DNA of 64,000 nt. Source: Pseudomonas vlassakiae (GTDB lineage Bacteria > Pseudomonadota > Gammaproteobacteria > Pseudomonadales > Pseudomonadaceae). The notes below the pieces were generated by a model. That model ran no database searches, was not told the origin of the DNA, and was given only the letters and a program-made list of their open reading frames with translations. The position numbers and the translations under genes are program-made. Position 1 is the stretch's first letter, and every line of letters begins with the position of its first letter. Shown here piece after piece: positions 25,567 to 35,567 of this stretch. The stretch spans positions 158,610-222,609 of the forward strand of contig NZ_JABWRP020000010.1 in assembly GCF_014269035.2 (NCBI RefSeq), given 5' to 3'.

Positions 25567-27711
25567 ATGATCAGCAACGAACTCAAAGCCACCATTCAGG
25601 GCGCCTACACGCGTTTTCTCGAAGCCAAGGGCCTCAAGCCGCGGTATGGCCAGCGCCTGATGATCGCCGAAGTGGCCAAGGTGCTCGGCGACATCGCCTG
25701 TGACGACGAAGGCCGTCGCGCCGGCGAGCCCGCCGTGGTTGCGGTGGAAGCGGGCACCGGTACCGGCAAGACGGTCGCCTACGCGCTGGCCGCGATCCCG
25801 GCCGCCAAGGCCGCTGGCAAGCGCCTGGTGATCGCCACCGCGACCGTGGCATTGCAGGAGCAGATCGTCATCAAGGACCTGCCGGACCTGATGCGCAACA
25901 GCGGCCTGAACTTCAGCTTCGCCCTGGCCAAGGGCCGCGGCCGTTACCTGTGCCTGTCCAAGCTCGACATCCTGCTGCAGGAGGGCCACGCGCAGTCGGC
26001 CACTGCCCAGCTGTTCGAGGAAGAAGGCTTCCACATCGAGGTTGACGAGCGCAGCCAGAAGCTGTTCAACAGCATGATCGAGAAGCTCGCCGGCAACCGT
26101 TGGGACGGCGACCGCGACAGCTGGTCGGAGGCCATCGAGGACCAGGACTGGGCGCGGCTGACCACCGATCACAGCCAGTGCACCGGCCGCCACTGCCCGA
26201 ACTTCCAGCAGTGCGTGTTCTACAAGGCCCGTGAAGGCATGGGCAAGGTCGATGTGATCGTCACCAACCACGACATGGTCCTGGCCGACCTGGCCCTGGG
26301 CGGAGGCGCAGTGCTGCCTGACCCGCGCGACACGGTGTACGTGTTCGATGAAGGCCACCACCTGCCCGACAAGGCCATCGGCCACTTCGCCCATTATTCG
26401 CGCCTGCGCTCCACCGCCGACTGGCTGGAGCAGACTGCCAAGAACCTCACCAAGTTGCTGGCCCAGCACCCCTTGCCGGGCGACCTGGGCAAGTACATCG
26501 AACAGGTGCCGGAGCTGGCGCGGGAAGTGCGCACCCAGCAGCAGTTCATGTTCACCCTGTGCGAGCAGGTCGCCGATTTCCGCCCGAGCGAGGATACCGA
26601 AGGCCGAGAGCGTCCGCGTTATCGCTTTGAGGGCGGCGTGGTGCCGGAGCAGATCCGCGAAGTCGGTATCGAGCTGAAAAAGGGCTTCGCCCGCCTGAAT
26701 GACCTGTTCACCCGCCTGGCCGACCTGCTCAAGGAAGGCATGGACGGCGAGGTCAACATCGGCATCGCCAGCCACCAGGCCGAGGAGTGGTACCCACTGT
26801 TCGGCAGCCTGGTCACTCGCGCCCAGGGCAACTGGGAGCTGTGGACCGCGTTCACCACCGAGGACCCGGAGGACAGCCCGCCCATGGCGCGTTGGCTGAC
26901 CCTGGCCGAAAGCGGCGCGCTGTTCGACATCGAGGTCAATGCCAGCCCGATTCTTGCCGCCGACATGCTGCGCCGCAGCCTCTGGAGCGTTGCCCATGGC
27001 GCTCTGGTGACCTCGGCCACGCTGACCGCACTGGGCAAGTTCGACCGTTTCCGCATGCGCTCGGGGCTGCCCCGCGATGCCGTCACTTGCGTGGTGCCCA
27101 GCCCGTTCGTGCATGGCGATGCCGGCCTGCTGCGGGTCCCCGACCTCAAGGCCGATCCGCGCGACGCGGCGGCACACACTGCGGCGATCATTCGCGAACT
27201 GCCAGGCATCGTCGAAGATGCCCGCGGCGCGCTGGTGCTGTTCTCTTCGCGCAAGCAGATGCAGGAAGTGTTCGACGGCCTGGACCGCGACTGGCGCAAG
27301 CTGGTGCTGATCCAGGGCAACCTGTCCAAGCAGGAAACCTTGAACAAGCACAAGGCAAGGGTCGACGATGGCCAGCACAGCGTGTTGTTCGGCCTGGCCA
27401 GCTTCGCCGAGGGTGTCGACCTGCCAGGTGCCTACTGTGAGCATGTGGTCATCGCCAAGATCCCCTTCGCCGTGCCCGACGACCCGGTCGAAGCAGCACT
27501 GGCCGAATGGATCGAAGCCCGTGGCGGCAACCCGTTCATGGAGATTGCCGTGCCCGACGCCTCGCTGCGTCTGATCCAGGCCTGCGGTCGCCTGTTGCGG
27601 ACCGAGCAGGATCGCGGCGTCATCACCTTGCTTGATCGGCGCCTGGTCACGCAGCGCTATGGCAAGGCTATTCTCAATGCGCTGCCGCCATTCCGGCGGG
27701 AGATTTCCTGA
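25567..27711 (+). CDS. dinG: ATP-dependent DNA helicase DinG
   Basis: 714 residues, close to E. coli DinG. It is an XPD-like 5'-to-3' helicase that removes R-loops and DNA roadblocks. Walker A is EAGTGTGKT near residue 60-68. The iron-sulfur cysteines are one in LCLSKL and three in QCTGRHCPNFQQC. The DEAH-type box is DEGHHL, and motif VI is QACGRLLRTEQDRG. No clear SOS box was seen in the 99 bases upstream. Confidence 0.95.
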   Translation: MISNELKATIQGAYTRFLEAKGLKPRYGQRLMIAEVAKVLGDIACDDEGRRAGEPAVVAVEAGTGTGKTVAYALAAIPAAKAAGKRLVIATATVALQEQIVIKDLPDLMRNSGLNFSFALAKGRGRYLCLSKLDILLQEGHAQSATAQLFEEEGFHIEVDERSQKLFNSMIEKLAGNRWDGDRDSWSEAIEDQDWARLTTDHSQCTGRHCPNFQQCVFYKAREGMGKVDVIVTNHDMVLADLALGGGAVLPDPRDTVYVFDEGHHLPDKAIGHFAHYSRLRSTADWLEQTAKNLTKLLAQHPLPGDLGKYIEQVPELAREVRTQQQFMFTLCEQVADFRPSEDTEGRERPRYRFEGGVVPEQIREVGIELKKGFARLNDLFTRLADLLKEGMDGEVNIGIASHQAEEWYPLFGSLVTRAQGNWELWTAFTTEDPEDSPPMARWLTLAESGALFDIEVNASPILAADMLRRSLWSVAHGALVTSATLTALGKFDRFRMRSGLPRDAVTCVVPSPFVHGDAGLLRVPDLKADPRDAAAHTAAIIRELPGIVEDARGALVLFSSRKQMQEVFDGLDRDWRKLVLIQGNLSKQETLNKHKARVDDGQHSVLFGLASFAEGVDLPGAYCEHVVIAKIPFAVPDDPVEAALAEWIEARGGNPFMEIAVPDASLRLIQACGRLLRTEQDRGVITLLDRRLVTQRYGKAILNALPPFRREIS

Positions 27712-27792
27712 GGGCAGGCGCACGATGCGCCGGCCCGTTGTCCATGACTCAGCCGCGGGCCCATGAGGGCCTGGAAGGAGAGCCCCAGCCTT

Positions 27793-30030
27793 ATGATCCG
27801 CCACACCTTGCCCGTGGTATTCACGCTGTTGTTCAGCACGCCTTTGCTGGCCGGGCAACAGACGCTGTTCAGCTTCGTCCGCCCGGCCTCGGTGGTCAAT
27901 GTGGCGACCGAAGGCACCGGCATGCCGCAGTACAATGCGGAGCAGACGGCTGAGGGCGAGGTGCTCAGGCGGGTGGTGTTCAATCCGGTCGAACGGCCGA
28001 CCTTGCGCCTGAGCCCGCAGAGCGGCGTGTGGGACTGGTCGGCGGGGCGTTACCTCACCTTGCGCATGCAAAGCGCCCAGGATTGGGCGTTGACCGTCGA
28101 CGTGACGCTGCTCGGCAGTGACGGGCGCACGCTGACCAGTCGTATCGACCTGCCTGCCGGGCCTGCGCAAACCGTCATGGTTCCGCTCACGGCCAGTTCG
28201 CCGTTGAGCCAGGGCATGCGGGCCGGCCCGCCGATGCCATGGGTCTATGACGGGCAGCGGTTGCTGCTGACCAGCAGTGCCGGTGAACTGGATCTCAAGC
28301 AGGTGGTGTCCGTCAGCCTGACCATACCCAACCCGAAGGTGGCGCAGAACCTGCTGATCGAAAAGGTCGGCATCCAGGACGACGACCAGGCCTACCAGGC
28401 GGCCTACCACGCGTTGATCGATGCCTACGGCCAGTCCACCCGGGGCAACTGGCCCGAGAAGATTACCAGTGACGAGCAGCTAAAGGCGGCTGACGCGCGT
28501 GAACAGCAGCAGCTCAAGAGCTGGTTGGCTGACCGTGAGAAACAGCAACTGGACAGCTACGGTGGCGTGCTGGCCGGCCCGGCGTTCGCCGCCAAGGGCT
28601 TTTTCCGCACCGAGAAGCGCGCAGGCCGCTGGTACCTGGTCACACCGGAAGGCCACCCGTTTTATTCGCTGGGGGTCAATGCCGTGGCCGCCGATGGCGG
28701 GCGTACCTACGTTGCCGGCCGCGAGGGGATGTTCAAAGCCTTGCCAGGTGAAGGCGACGCGCTGACGGCCTTTTATGGTGAAGGCAATAACGACGATGGC
28801 AACGCCTCGTCGCAAGGGCGCAATTTCAAGCAAGGGCGCTGGTTCGATTTCTACGCCGCGAATATCCAGCGCACCTATGGCAAACCTTGCCCGCCTGCCG
28901 TGCAAGGCCAGGCCACACCCGAGTGCCCAGCGCTGGCACTGGATGCCGAGCGGTGGCAGGCCCACACGCTGGACCGGCTGCAGGCCTGGGGCTTCAATAC
29001 CTTGGGCAACTGGAGCGACCCTGCCATCGGCCAGGCCAAACGCATGCCCTACACCTTGCCGCTGTCGATCGTCGGTGACTATGCCAGCATCAGCACCGGT
29101 ATGGACTGGTGGGGCCGCATGCCCGACCCGTTCGACCCACGCTTTGCCATGGCCACGGAGCGCGCCGTGGCCATTGCCGCGCGGGATCACCGTGACGACC
29201 CCTGGCTGATCGGCTATTTCGCCGACAACGAACTGGCCTGGGCGGCACCCGGCAACGACCCCAAGGCGCGCTATGGCCTGGCCTACGGGACACTGCGTCT
29301 GACCACCGACGTGCCGGCCAAGCGCGCTTTCCTCAAGCAGCTGCGCGACAAGTATCGCAACCAGGAGGGGCTGTCCAAGGCCTGGGGGATCGACCTGCAG
29401 GCCTGGGAGTTGATGGAAGACCCAGGCTTCGAGGCCCCGCTGCCGAATCCCGAGCACCCGGAAATCGAGCGTGATTACCAGTATTTCCAGCAGGTATTCG
29501 CCGAGACCTACTTCAAGACCATCGCCGACGCACTGAAATGGCATGCACCCAACCACCTGCTGCTGGGTGGCCGCTATGCCGTGAGCACCCCGGAAGCGGT
29601 CAAGGCCTGCGCCGAGTTCTGCGATGTCCTGAGTTTCAACTTCTATACCCTCAAGCCCGAGGATGGCTATGACTTTGCCCGCTTGGCCGAACTTGACAAG
29701 CCGGTGCTGGTGTCCGAGTTCCAGTTCGGTTCCCGCGACCGCGGGCCGTTCTGGCCAGGGCCAGTGGAAGTAGCCAGGGAAGAAGACCGCGGGCCGGCCT
29801 ATGGCAACTTCCTCAAGGCCGCGCTGGCACAGCCGATGATCGTGGGCGCGCACTGGTTCCAATACCTTGACCAACCGGCCAGCGGGCGCTTGCTCGATGG
29901 CGAGAACGGCCACCTGGGCCTGGTGGCGATCACCGATGTGGCGTACCCGGGTTTCGTCGAGGCGGTGCGCAAGAGCAACCTGCAGGCCGTTGGTCAGTTG
30001 CGCAGCGAACTGGAGAAAAAAGCCCCCTGA
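27793..30030 (+). CDS. beta-agarase-like exported glycoside hydrolase
   Basis: 745 residues from the ATG at 27793; GGAAGGAGA lies 12 bases upstream. A signal peptide (MIRHTLPVVFTLLFSTPLLA) leads to a beta-sandwich region (about 25-210). The catalytic TIM barrel follows: WYLVTPEGHPFYSLGVNAV, then the acid/base candidate E480 in FADNELAW and the nucleophile candidate E642 in VSEFQFGS, the spacing of clan GH-A enzymes. It resembles proteins called beta-agarase, but a soil pseudomonad is more likely to use it on another polysaccharide, perhaps its own matrix. The gene appears to stand alone after dinG. Confidence 0.8.
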   Translation: MIRHTLPVVFTLLFSTPLLAGQQTLFSFVRPASVVNVATEGTGMPQYNAEQTAEGEVLRRVVFNPVERPTLRLSPQSGVWDWSAGRYLTLRMQSAQDWALTVDVTLLGSDGRTLTSRIDLPAGPAQTVMVPLTASSPLSQGMRAGPPMPWVYDGQRLLLTSSAGELDLKQVVSVSLTIPNPKVAQNLLIEKVGIQDDDQAYQAAYHALIDAYGQSTRGNWPEKITSDEQLKAADAREQQQLKSWLADREKQQLDSYGGVLAGPAFAAKGFFRTEKRAGRWYLVTPEGHPFYSLGVNAVAADGGRTYVAGREGMFKALPGEGDALTAFYGEGNNDDGNASSQGRNFKQGRWFDFYAANIQRTYGKPCPPAVQGQATPECPALALDAERWQAHTLDRLQAWGFNTLGNWSDPAIGQAKRMPYTLPLSIVGDYASISTGMDWWGRMPDPFDPRFAMATERAVAIAARDHRDDPWLIGYFADNELAWAAPGNDPKARYGLAYGTLRLTTDVPAKRAFLKQLRDKYRNQEGLSKAWGIDLQAWELMEDPGFEAPLPNPEHPEIERDYQYFQQVFAETYFKTIADALKWHAPNHLLLGGRYAVSTPEAVKACAEFCDVLSFNFYTLKPEDGYDFARLAELDKPVLVSEFQFGSRDRGPFWPGPVEVAREEDRGPAYGNFLKAALAQPMIVGAHWFQYLDQPASGRLLDGENGHLGLVAITDVAYPGFVEAVRKSNLQAVGQLRSELEKKAP

Positions 30031-30174
30031 ATCTCTACCGGGGGCGTTCAGCGCCCCTGGCCCATTGGATCCTGCCGCTTCGGCAGCGTCCGTCCGGCTT
30101 CGCCCAGTAGGCAAAACCGCCAACTACTGAAACAATGCACGCCTTTGTCAGCATGGTCGTACGGAGAACAGCGG

Positions 30175-31320
30175 GTGCAGATCCAGGGTCACTATGAGCT
30201 GAAGTTCGAAGCAGTGCGTGAAGCGTTCGCGGCACTGTTCGAGGATCCCCAGGAGCGTGGCGCTGCGCTGTGCATCCAGGTCGGTGGCGAGACCGTGGTC
30301 GACCTGTGGGCAGGCACTGCCGACAAGGACGGCCAGCAGGCCTGGCACAGCGATACCATTGCCAACCTGTTTTCCTGCACCAAGACCTTCACCGCCGTGA
30401 CTGCGTTGCAGCTGGTGGGTGAGGGCAAACTGGCCCTGGATGCCCCGGTGGCCCGTTACTGGCCGGAGTTCGCCCAGGCCGGCAAGCACAACATCACCCT
30501 GCGTCAATTGCTCAGCCACCGTGCAGGCCTGCCAGCCATCCGCGAGCTGCTACCGGCTGAAGCCCTGTACGACTGGCAGGCCATGGTCGATGCCCTGGCC
30601 GCCGAGACGCCGTGGTGGACGCCCGGCACCGAACACGGCTACGCCGCCATCACCTATGGCTGGCTGATCGGCGAACTGATCCGCCGCGTCGATGGCCGCG
30701 GCCCGGGTGACTCAATCGTCGCTCGTACTGCCCGGCCGCTGGGCCTGGACTTCCACGTCGGCCTGGCCGACGAAGAGTTCCACCGCGTGGCGCACATTGC
30801 CCGTGGCAAGGGCAACGCGGGTGATGCCGCAGCCCAGCGCCTGCAGCAGGTGACCATGCGTGAGCCCGCGGCGCTGTCGACTCGCGCCTTCACCAACCCG
30901 CCGGCCATCCTGACCAGCACCAACAAGCCTGAATGGCGGCGCATGCAGCAGCCGGCGGCCAACGGCCATGGCAATGCACGCAGCCTGGCAGGTTTCTATG
31001 CCGGCCTGCTCGATGGCAGCCTGCTCGAATCCGAACTGCTCGACGAACTGACCCGCGAACACAGCCTGGGCGAGGACCGTACCTTGTTGACCCGGACCCG
31101 TTTCGGCCTGGGCTGCATGCTCGACCAGCCCGATGTGGCCAACGCCACCTTTGGCCTCGGCGCCCGTGCGTTTGGCCATCCAGGTGCTGGCGGTTCGGTC
31201 GGTTTTGCCGACCCGGAGCACGACGTGGCGTTCGGCTTCGTGGTCAATACCCTTGGCCCTTACGTGCTCATGGACCCAAGAGCCCAGCAACTGGTACGCG
31301 TGCTTGGCACTTGCCTTTGA
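30175..31320 (+). CDS. family VIII esterase / class C beta-lactamase-fold hydrolase
   Basis: 381 residues from a GTG at 30175, preferred over a TTG 30 bases upstream because GGAG precedes it and the reading MQIQGHYELKFEAVREAF begins the fold properly. The serine-lysine pair is S67-C-T-K70 (SxxK), the tyrosine motif is likely HGYAAITYG, and the third element is near FGHPGAGGSVGFAD. Enzymes of this type (EstB-like) hydrolyse short esters rather than beta-lactams. No signal peptide, so cytoplasmic. Confidence 0.88.
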   Translation: MQIQGHYELKFEAVREAFAALFEDPQERGAALCIQVGGETVVDLWAGTADKDGQQAWHSDTIANLFSCTKTFTAVTALQLVGEGKLALDAPVARYWPEFAQAGKHNITLRQLLSHRAGLPAIRELLPAEALYDWQAMVDALAAETPWWTPGTEHGYAAITYGWLIGELIRRVDGRGPGDSIVARTARPLGLDFHVGLADEEFHRVAHIARGKGNAGDAAAQRLQQVTMREPAALSTRAFTNPPAILTSTNKPEWRRMQQPAANGHGNARSLAGFYAGLLDGSLLESELLDELTREHSLGEDRTLLTRTRFGLGCMLDQPDVANATFGLGARAFGHPGAGGSVGFADPEHDVAFGFVVNTLGPYVLMDPRAQQLVRVLGTCL

Positions 31321-31419
31321 TCGGGTAAAGCGGGTATTACGCAGCCCCTTTGACTATCCTCAATGCCAACGCCTGAAGTGCGTTGGCAAAATATCTTTCA
31401 ATTTCATGGTGTATCGCTG

Positions 31420-32397
31420 ATGTCTTCACATAAAACCTTAGCTCTCGCCCTGTGCCTGGCCGCTATGACCGGTTGCGCCAGCCATTCCCAGGACGCCGCC
31501 AAGGATGGCGGCAGCAACTGGTGGCCGTTCGGTTCGGACAAGGTCGCTGACAAGGAAGTGAAAGCGGCGGTCACCGATAAAGTCGCCAAGGCGGACGCCA
31601 AGTCCGAGAGCGCCAGCCACTGGTGGTGGCCATTTGGCGGTGACGACAAGCAGGCCAAAGGGCCGGTCGTGCCGAAAATCGACGAAAAGGCCACCCAGGC
31701 CTGGTTGGACCAGTACGAGCCCAAGCTGCGTGACGCGATCAAGGACAGCAAGCTCGAGCTTGAGCGCCGCGACAACGTGCTGGTGGTGACCATCCCGGTC
31801 GACAGCTCGTACAACCCGGACCGCCCGAACATGCTGTTGCCGATGACCCTCGCTCCGATCACCCGCGTGGCCAAGGCTGTCGAAGGCGACTCGAAGACGG
31901 CTGTGCTGGTGCTTGGCCATGCCGACAGCAGTGGTGTTGCCGCTGCCAATCAGAAGCTGAGCCTGGAGCGTGCCGCCTCGGTATCGGCGATCTTCCGCCT
32001 GAGTGGCCTGCAGCGTGACCGCCTGTCGCTCAAGGGCATGGGCGCGGAAATGCCGCGTGCCGCCAACGACAGCGCCGAAGGCCGCGCCCTGAACCGTCGC
32101 GTGGAAATGCTGCTGACGCCGCAGAACACCATGGTTGCCTTGCTGGCCAAGTATCAGCAGCCAGCCCCGGCTGCGACCCCGGCTTCGATGGTTGCCGTGC
32201 AGGATGCCAAGGCACCTGCCGCCAAGCCTGTTGAAACCAAGAAAGCGGCCGCCAAGCCAGCAGCGAAGAAAGCCGCTGCCAAACCTGCAGCGAAGACCAC
32301 CGCCAAGAAAAAAGCCGCGCCAGCCAAGCCGGCCGCCAAGAAAGCCGCTACCACTGACAAGAAGGTAGCGGCCAATAGCCCTGCGAAGACCAACTGA
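31420..32397 (+). CDS. OmpA-family lipoprotein with Lys/Ala/Pro-rich tail
   Basis: 325 residues. A lipoprotein signal ends at LAAMTGC. Residues 30-90 hold two copies of a tryptophan motif (NWWPFGSD and [10 protein letters not shown]) and charged linkers. The OmpA-like domain (about 105-240) has [21 protein letters not shown] and NRRVEML. The last 60 residues are repeats of the type AAAKPAAKK, very basic and unlike other OmpA proteins, resembling AlgP or histone H1. The start ATG 31420 has only a weak ribosome site. pdxH follows 19 bases later, probably in one operon. Confidence 0.85.
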   Translation: MSSHKTLALALCLAAMTGCASHSQDAAKDGGSNWWPFGSDKVADKEVKAAVTDKVAKADAKSESASHWWWPFGGDDKQAKGPVVPKIDEKATQAWLDQYEPKLRDAIKDSKLELERRDNVLVVTIPVDSSYNPDRPNMLLPMTLAPITRVAKAVEGDSKTAVLVLGHADSSGVAAANQKLSLERAASVSAIFRLSGLQRDRLSLKGMGAEMPRAANDSAEGRALNRRVEMLLTPQNTMVALLAKYQQPAPAATPASMVAVQDAKAPAAKPVETKKAAAKPAAKKAAAKPAAKTTAKKKAAPAKPAAKKAATTDKKVAANSPAKTN

Positions 32398-32416
32398 TCG
32401 TCAAGGAAACGCAGCC

Positions 32417-33064
32417 ATGACCCAATCCCTGGCCGATATGCGCCGCGACTACACCCGTGATGGCCTGGCCGAAGCCCAGGCCCCGGGTGAGCCGTTCGCC
32501 CTGTTCCACCAGTGGTTTGCCGATGCGGTGAAGACCGAGCAGCCTCCTGTGGAGGCTAATGCCCTGACACTCGCCACCGTCGATGGCGAAGGCCGCCCGC
32601 ACTGTCGTGTGCTGCTGCTCAAGGGCCTTGATGACCGTGGATTCACCTTCTTCACCAACTATGACAGCGCCAAGGGCCAGCAACTGCAGGCCAACCCGTT
32701 CGCTGCCATGACCTTTTTCTGGCCGGCGCTGGAGCGCCAGGTACGGATCGAAGGTCGAGTGGAAAAGGTCACGGCCAAGGAGTCGGACGACTACTACCAG
32801 GTACGCCCGCTGGGCAGCCGCCTGGGGGCCTGGGCCTCGCCGCAGAGTCGCGTGATTGCCAATCGCGAGGAGCTCGAAGGGTTGGTCAAGGCCACCGAAG
32901 CGCGCTTCTCCGATACCCAGCCGCATTGCCCGGAACATTGGGGGGGCTACCGTCTGCTGCCTGAGCGGATCGAGTTCTGGCAGGGCCGGGCCAGCCGGCT
33001 GCATGACCGCCTGAACTACCGCCTGGTAGACGGGCAGTGGACGCGAGAGCGCCTGGCGCCCTGA
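32417..33064 (+). CDS. pdxH: pyridoxamine 5'-phosphate oxidase
   Basis: 215 residues, the usual length. It oxidises pyridoxine or pyridoxamine phosphate to pyridoxal phosphate with FMN. Landmarks are [35 protein letters not shown], the FMN/substrate motif [12 protein letters not shown] and the C-terminal [17 protein letters not shown] precedes the ATG. Confidence 0.98.
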   Translation: MTQSLADMRRDYTRDGLAEAQAPGEPFALFHQWFADAVKTEQPPVEANALTLATVDGEGRPHCRVLLLKGLDDRGFTFFTNYDSAKGQQLQANPFAAMTFFWPALERQVRIEGRVEKVTAKESDDYYQVRPLGSRLGAWASPQSRVIANREELEGLVKATEARFSDTQPHCPEHWGGYRLLPERIEFWQGRASRLHDRLNYRLVDGQWTRERLAP

Positions 33065-33069
33065 CATCC

Positions 33070-33092
33070 ACGGGGCTGTCAGGCAGCCCCGT
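33070..33092 (+). terminator. hairpin after pdxH
   Basis: A perfect 9-bp stem, ACGGGGCTG with CAGCCCCGT, loop of 5 bases, 5 bases after the pdxH stop. No T run. Confidence 0.55.
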
Positions 33093-33285
33093 TGCCCTCA
33101 AGCCGACACTTCTTCACAGTTGATGAAGTAATTCGTGGCTATCCTCTGTCTGATCTGTAACGCCCCCATTACTGCCCGTACAAGGCTGTACAGGGGCTGA
33201 ATGAAATTTTATTTTTTGTGCGGGCGCCGTGACAGCTGTCAACGCGTAGCGTCTAATGGACACCTGTTTTCTGGAGACTGTACCC

Positions 33286-33750
33286 ATGCGTAAATCCGCT
33301 TTGCTGGTGGCGACGTTCACCACCATGTCGCTGCTGCTCGGTGGCTGTGCCTCGAGCCTGACCGGTGACAGCTACTCCCGTGATGAGGCCCGTCGCGTGC
33401 AGACCGTGCGCATGGGAACCATCGAATCCCTGCGCCCGGTCAAGATCGAAGGCACCAAGACGCCGATCGGTGGTGGTGCTGGCGCTATCGTCGGTGGTGT
33501 CGCCGGCAGCGCCATTGGCGGTGGCCGTGGCAGCATCGTCACCGCGGTGATCGGTGCCGTGGCCGGTGGCCTGGCAGGTTCCGCTGCCGAAGAAGGCCTG
33601 ACCCGCACCCAGGGCGTGGAAATCACTGTACGTGAAGACGACGGCAGCATGCGCGCCTATGTGCAAGCCGTGCAGCAGAACGAGATCTTCCGCGTTGGCG
33701 ACCGCGTGCGCATCATGACCGTCGATGGTACCAGCCGCGTTTCGCACTGA
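33286..33750 (+). CDS. SlyB-like glycine-zipper outer-membrane lipoprotein
   Basis: 154 residues from the ATG at 33286 (CTGGAG upstream). A lipobox LLGGC (C21) follows the signal. The centre is a glycine-zipper hairpin (IGGGAGAIVGGVAGSAIGGG...AVIGAVAGGLAGSAAEEG), and the C-terminus a small SH3-like part (VRIMTVDGTSRV). This is the SlyB/Pcp family, which helps keep outer-membrane integrity. A perfect 12-base palindrome, TGACAGCTGTCA, lies at 33230-33241 upstream and may be an operator. Confidence 0.9.
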   Translation: MRKSALLVATFTTMSLLLGGCASSLTGDSYSRDEARRVQTVRMGTIESLRPVKIEGTKTPIGGGAGAIVGGVAGSAIGGGRGSIVTAVIGAVAGGLAGSAAEEGLTRTQGVEITVREDDGSMRAYVQAVQQNEIFRVGDRVRIMTVDGTSRVSH

Positions 33751-33764
33751 TCGTAGCGGTCAAT

Positions 33765-33799
33765 AAAAAACCGAACGGGCCAGGCCTGTTCGGTTTTTT
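33765..33799. terminator. rho-independent terminator
   Basis: Stem AAAAAACCGAAC with GTTCGGTTTTTT, loop of 11 bases, followed by more T. It ends the slyB-like gene and, read from the other strand, the convergent oxidoreductase gene. Confidence 0.93.
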
Positions 33800-33856
33800 T
33801 GTTTTCCTGCATCGGCCTCTTCGAGGCGTCGAACCGCCGCGAAGAGGCCTGCAGCT

Positions 33857-35464
33857 TTACAGGCCGAGCATGTCGCGAGCCACGGCTTCGGCAATGCGGA
33901 TACCGTCCACGCCTGCCGAGAGAATCCCCCCGGCATACCCCGCACCTTCACCTGCCGGGAACAGTCCCTTCAGGTTCAGGCTCTGGAAGTCCGCGCCACG
34001 GGTAATGCGCAGTGGCGATGAGGTGCGTGTCTCGATCCCGGTCAACACCGCATCGTGCAGGTTGTAGCCTTTGATCTGGCGGTCGAAGGCCGGCAACGCC
34101 TCGCGGATCGCCTCGATGGCGAAGTCCGGCAGGCTCGGCGCCAGGTCACCCAGGGTCACCCCCGGCTTGTACGAAGGCTCGACGCTGCCCAGCGCGGTGG
34201 ACGGCCTGCCGGCGACGAAGTCGCCCACCAGCTGCGCCGGGGCCTGGTAGTTGCTGCCACCCATCACGTAGGCATGGGCTTCAAGGCGCTCCTGCAACTC
34301 GATGCCGGCCAGCGGGCCGCCCGGGTAGTCGCGCTCGGGGTCGATGCCGACGACGATGCCGGAGTTGGCGTTGCGCTCGTTACGCGAATATTGGCTCATA
34401 CCGTTGGTCACCACGCGGCCCGGCTCGCTGGTGGCGGCCACCACGGTGCCGCCTGGGCACATGCAGAAGCTGTACACCGAACGGCCATTCTTGGCGTGGT
34501 ACACCAGCTTGTAGTCGGCGGCGCCGAGTTTCGGGTGACCGGCGTATTTGCCCAGGCGCGCCTTGTCGATCAGCGTTTGCGGGTGTTCGATACGGAAGCC
34601 CACCGAGAACGGCTTGGCTTCCATGTACACGCCCTTGGCGTGCAGCATGCGGAAGGTGTCACGGGCGCTGTGGCCCAGGGCCAGGACCACATGACGCGAG
34701 TGCAGCTGTTCGCCACTTTCCAGCACCACGCCGGTCAGCTGTCCGTCCTCGATCAGCAGGTCGGTGACCTTTTCCTGGAAGCGTACTTCGGCGCCCAGGG
34801 CGATCATGTCCTGGCGCATCTGCTCGACCATGCCGGTCAGGCGGAAGGTGCCGATGTGCGGTTTGTTGATGTACAGGATCTCGTCCGGTGCACCGGCCTT
34901 GACGAACTCTTCCAGGACCTTGCGGCCGTGGTGGTTCGGGTCCTTGATCTGGCTGTAGAGCTTGCCATCGGAGAAGGTCCCGGCGCCGCCTTCGCCGAAC
35001 TGCACGTTGGACTCGGGGTTGAGCACGCTTTTGCGCCACAGGCCCCAGGTGTCCTTGGTGCGCTGGCGCACTTCCTTGCCGCGCTCAAGGATGATCGGCT
35101 TGAAGCCCATCTGCGCCAGCAACAGGCCGGCAAAGATACCGCAGGGGCCGAAGCCGACCACGATCGGGCGTTCCTGCAGGTCGGCAGGGGCATGGCCGAC
35201 GAACTTGTAGGTGACGTCGGGTGCCACGCTGATGTTGTGATCGTCGGCGAACTTGCTGAGCAGCTCGGCTTCGTTGCTGGCTTCCAGGTCGATGGTGTAG
35301 ATGAACAGCAGCTCGCTGTTCTTCTTGCGCGCATCGTAGCTGCGCTTGAACAGATTGAAGCTGAGCAGTTGCTCATCGCGGATGCCCAGGCGCTGGACAA
35401 TGGCATCACGCAGGGCTTCGTCGGGATGGTCCAGGGGCAGCTTGAGTTCGGTGATTCGTAGCAT
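33857..35464 (-). CDS. FAD-dependent oxidoreductase of unknown substrate
   Basis: 535 residues. A non-flavin N-terminal domain (1-100) precedes the dinucleotide-binding loop VVGFGPCGIFAGLLLAQMGF. The segment SNVQFGEGGAGTFSDGKL and the final GAGYAGGILSAGVDGIRIAEA complete the FAD fold. It is like the widespread uncharacterised COG2509-type FAD dehydrogenases. Start ATG 35464 is the last in-frame start with family likeness. The product is likely cytoplasmic; reaction unknown. Confidence 0.85.
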   Translation of the reverse strand: MLRITELKLPLDHPDEALRDAIVQRLGIRDEQLLSFNLFKRSYDARKKNSELLFIYTIDLEASNEAELLSKFADDHNISVAPDVTYKFVGHAPADLQERPIVVGFGPCGIFAGLLLAQMGFKPIILERGKEVRQRTKDTWGLWRKSVLNPESNVQFGEGGAGTFSDGKLYSQIKDPNHHGRKVLEEFVKAGAPDEILYINKPHIGTFRLTGMVEQMRQDMIALGAEVRFQEKVTDLLIEDGQLTGVVLESGEQLHSRHVVLALGHSARDTFRMLHAKGVYMEAKPFSVGFRIEHPQTLIDKARLGKYAGHPKLGAADYKLVYHAKNGRSVYSFCMCPGGTVVAATSEPGRVVTNGMSQYSRNERNANSGIVVGIDPERDYPGGPLAGIELQERLEAHAYVMGGSNYQAPAQLVGDFVAGRPSTALGSVEPSYKPGVTLGDLAPSLPDFAIEAIREALPAFDRQIKGYNLHDAVLTGIETRTSSPLRITRGADFQSLNLKGLFPAGEGAGYAGGILSAGVDGIRIAEAVARDMLGL

Positions 35465-35567
35465 GGCAGGGTCCAGTATCCCGGCCATGGGCGGCCGGCG
35501 GCTTTACACAAACCGCCAAGTATAAGCTGTATGCCGCCCCGACTGGCAGGATAAAAGCGCCCGGCGA

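Noticed and set aside
25508..28410. Minus-strand continuation of the CopD-like frame across dinG
   Set aside because: The long open frame upstream of residue M at 25467 is antisense to dinG. The real protein starts at 25467 with a ribosome site.
34055..35461. A 468-codon plus-strand frame opposite the FAD oxidoreductase
   Set aside because: Antisense shadow, no start signal and biased composition.
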